Shown: positions 62,914 to 64,000 of the stretch, piece by piece
How positions within the stretch are numbered: position 1 is the stretch's first letter
Layout of the letters: each line of letters starts with the position of its first letter
DNA from: Thermoanaerobacter thermocopriae JCM 7501
GTDB lineage: Bacteria; Bacillota; Thermoanaerobacteria; Thermoanaerobacterales; Thermoanaerobacteraceae
DNA: 64,000 bases
NCBI RefSeq assembly: GCF_001310975.1
Contig: NZ_BAZY01000003.1
Coordinates: forward strand, 1-64,000
Direction of reading: 5' to 3'
Notes under the pieces: model-generated
Told to the model about the DNA's origin: nothing
Databases searched by the model: none
What the model saw: only the letters and a program-made list of their open reading frames with translations
Program-made: the position numbers and the translations under genes

Positions 62914-63125
62914 ATGAGAGACTGTAAAAATTTTGTGAAGACTGATTAAAAACCTCTTTCTTGGCAAGAATTAGAATATATACAAAACCAAGAAGGAGGT
63001 TTTAAAAATATCACTATGTTGCCATTAGAAAAGATATACACTTTCATATTTATGGATGCCATCCATTTTGCTTGGAGTATTAAATGAGCTAAAAAACAGA
63101 GGAATTGGTATCAGCTATTTCGATT
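62914..63125 (+). pseudogene. IS256-family transposase remnant
   Basis: After the MCP gene, GAGACTGTAAAAATTTTGTG looks like an IS256-type end. A large inverted repeat (AAACCTC..CTTGG and CCAAG..GAGGTTT, 62950-63003) follows. Then comes the transposase fragment MLPLEKIYTFIFMDAIHF, joined by an internal deletion to VLNELKNRGIG. Catalytic continuity is lost, so it is a scar. Confidence 0.7.
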
Positions 63126-63159
63126 TTAACACTGATAGTGGAGAAGAACTATAATGTTT

Positions 63160-64000
63160 TTACCTAGAATAATATTCATCATTTACTCTATCTTGTAAAT
63201 ACACATTTGTATAATGAGAAGAAGCATTTTTATACAGTTTGTATCCTTCATCAATACAATTAGGGCAGGCATCTCTAGGAATAGTTATAGCAAATATATG
63301 ATATCCTCTATCACTTTTTGACTCAATTGTATTTACTCCAGAGCATTTGTTACATATTTTAAAATTTTGAACTTGTGTTTCTAATATACCATCTGTATCA
63401 TAATACACTCGTCTAGGCCTTTTTACATAATTCACATCTTTAAATTCTTTTAATCGCAAGTCATCTTTATTTTTCCAGCGGTTATACACTATTTCTGACA
63501 ATTTTTTAATATATTCTGTAATATCTTTTGGTTGTTTTAACTTCTCTTTATCATAATTTGGTTCACTCACTCTAGAGTAGTCAATACCTGCCATCGCTAA
63601 TATTATTCCTAAATTAACATAGGGCAAAGCCCCTTCAATAGAGTAGCCTCCTTCAAGAACTGCAATATTAGGATTTAGTCGTTCATTTAATTTTGCATAT
63701 CCTTGAGCTGTAAAGTTCATATTGGTAAGCGGGTCTGTATAATGGTTGTCTTGGCCGGCAGAGTTTAGTATTATATCAGGTTTATATTCATCTAAAATAG
63801 GTATTACTACATTGTCTAATACGTATAAAAAACCTTCTTCTCCTGTTCCAGGAGGTAAGGGGATATTTATATTGTACCCATAAGCAGCTGGGCCTCCAAA
63901 TTCCTCTATAAATCCTGTTCCCGGGTAGAGAGTTCTTCCATCTTGATGAAGAGAAATAAACAAAGTATCTTTGTCATTCCAATAGATATCTTGAGTACCA
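63160..64000 (-). CDS. Histone deacetylase/acetoin-utilisation-like hydrolase (5' end outside window)
   Basis: Partial; the frame continues past 64000. The motif QDIYWNDKDTLFISLHQDGR, in two parts, then GFIEEFGGPAAYGYNINIPL and the metal-site region NSAGQDNHYTDPLTNM are typical of class II-like histone deacetylase superfamily members. The C-terminus carries two CxxC pairs (CNKCSG and CPNCIDEG, about 40 residues apart), suggesting an added zinc ribbon that usual members lack. Bacterial members deacetylate small molecules or acetyl-lysine. Substrate unknown. Confidence 0.85.
   Translation of the reverse strand, partial: GTQDIYWNDKDTLFISLHQDGRTLYPGTGFIEEFGGPAAYGYNINIPLPPGTGEEGFLYVLDNVVIPILDEYKPDIILNSAGQDNHYTDPLTNMNFTAQGYAKLNERLNPNIAVLEGGYSIEGALPYVNLGIILAMAGIDYSRVSEPNYDKEKLKQPKDITEYIKKLSEIVYNRWKNKDDLRLKEFKDVNYVKRPRRVYYDTDGILETQVQNFKICNKCSGVNTIESKSDRGYHIFAITIPRDACPNCIDEGYKLYKNASSHYTNVYLQDRVNDEYYSR

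Overview
The window looks like a chromosomal piece of a low-GC, thermophilic, anaerobic Firmicute, most like Thermoanaerobacter or a close relative. This rests on GroES/GroEL with a perfect CIRCE operator, an NfnAB bifurcating transhydrogenase, Rex, an FMN-riboswitch RibU, tsaE-tsaB-rimI-tsaD, SecA with a SEC-C tail, and clostridial-type small proteins. Genus is inferred from overall gene content, not from a marker search. Nearly all genes lie on the minus strand; the main plus-strand genes are a subtilase, an ABC-F ATPase and a chemoreceptor.

Layout. (1) 0.4-13.5 kb is a dextran/isomalto-oligosaccharide locus: a very large secreted GH66-CBM35-CBM35-GH15 enzyme, a cytoplasmic GH66, a cytoplasmic GH15, a truncated GH66 remnant, a binding-protein-dependent sugar ABC transporter without its ATPase, and a ROK regulator. 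A 23-bp dyad motif occurs upstream of both the ROK gene and the binding-protein gene. (2) 13.5-14.3 kb holds decayed ATPase and integrase fragments against a tRNA-Arg(CCT). (3) 14.4-26.9 kb: groESL, tiny membrane proteins, a subtilase, a HutP-like protein, an Ogg-type glycosylase, an FMN glutamate-synthase-like protein, nfnAB and a P-loop/Asp23-like protein. (4) 27.2-30.3 kb is an agr-like peptide signalling locus. It includes a 43-residue AgrD-type prepeptide, LytTR-style direct repeats before it, AgrB, a short two-TM GHKL kinase, a LytTR regulator and a separate small polytopic membrane protein. I regard this as the most interesting system here. (5) 30.5-41.6 kb: rex, motAB, an ABC-F ATPase, a 2-hydroxyacid dehydrogenase, the t6A genes, ribU, arcC and argF. 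(6) 41.7-43.3 kb: a broken MerR regulator and an MFS transporter, both with MerR-type 19-bp-spacer promoters. (7) 43.6-64 kb: an amidohydrolase, TVP38, a stalk-domain protein, tex, prfB with its programmed +1 frameshift, secA, a structured GC-rich repeat, niaX/niaR, an HD-GYP protein, hpf, a polar amino-acid ABC transporter, an MCP, an IS256 remnant and a histone-deacetylase-like gene running off the right edge.

Sequence quality. About twenty genes carry apparent frameshifts. Almost every one is explained by one missing base (occasionally two), mostly in a short run of identical bases. Essential secA has two. I therefore read most of them as base-calling errors and annotate those genes as full-length CDS spanning the breaks. 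The prfB shift is different and real. The GH66 remnant at 8.4-8.9 kb, the ATPase/integrase fragments, the MerR fragment and the IS256 fragment look genuinely degraded.

How genes work together: the secreted enzyme should cut dextran outside the cell, the transporter imports oligosaccharides, and the cytoplasmic GH66/GH15 finish them to glucose under ROK control. AgrB should process AgrD to a cyclic peptide, sensed by the kinase (possibly with the membrane protein), and the LytTR regulator should act on the repeats in front of agrD.
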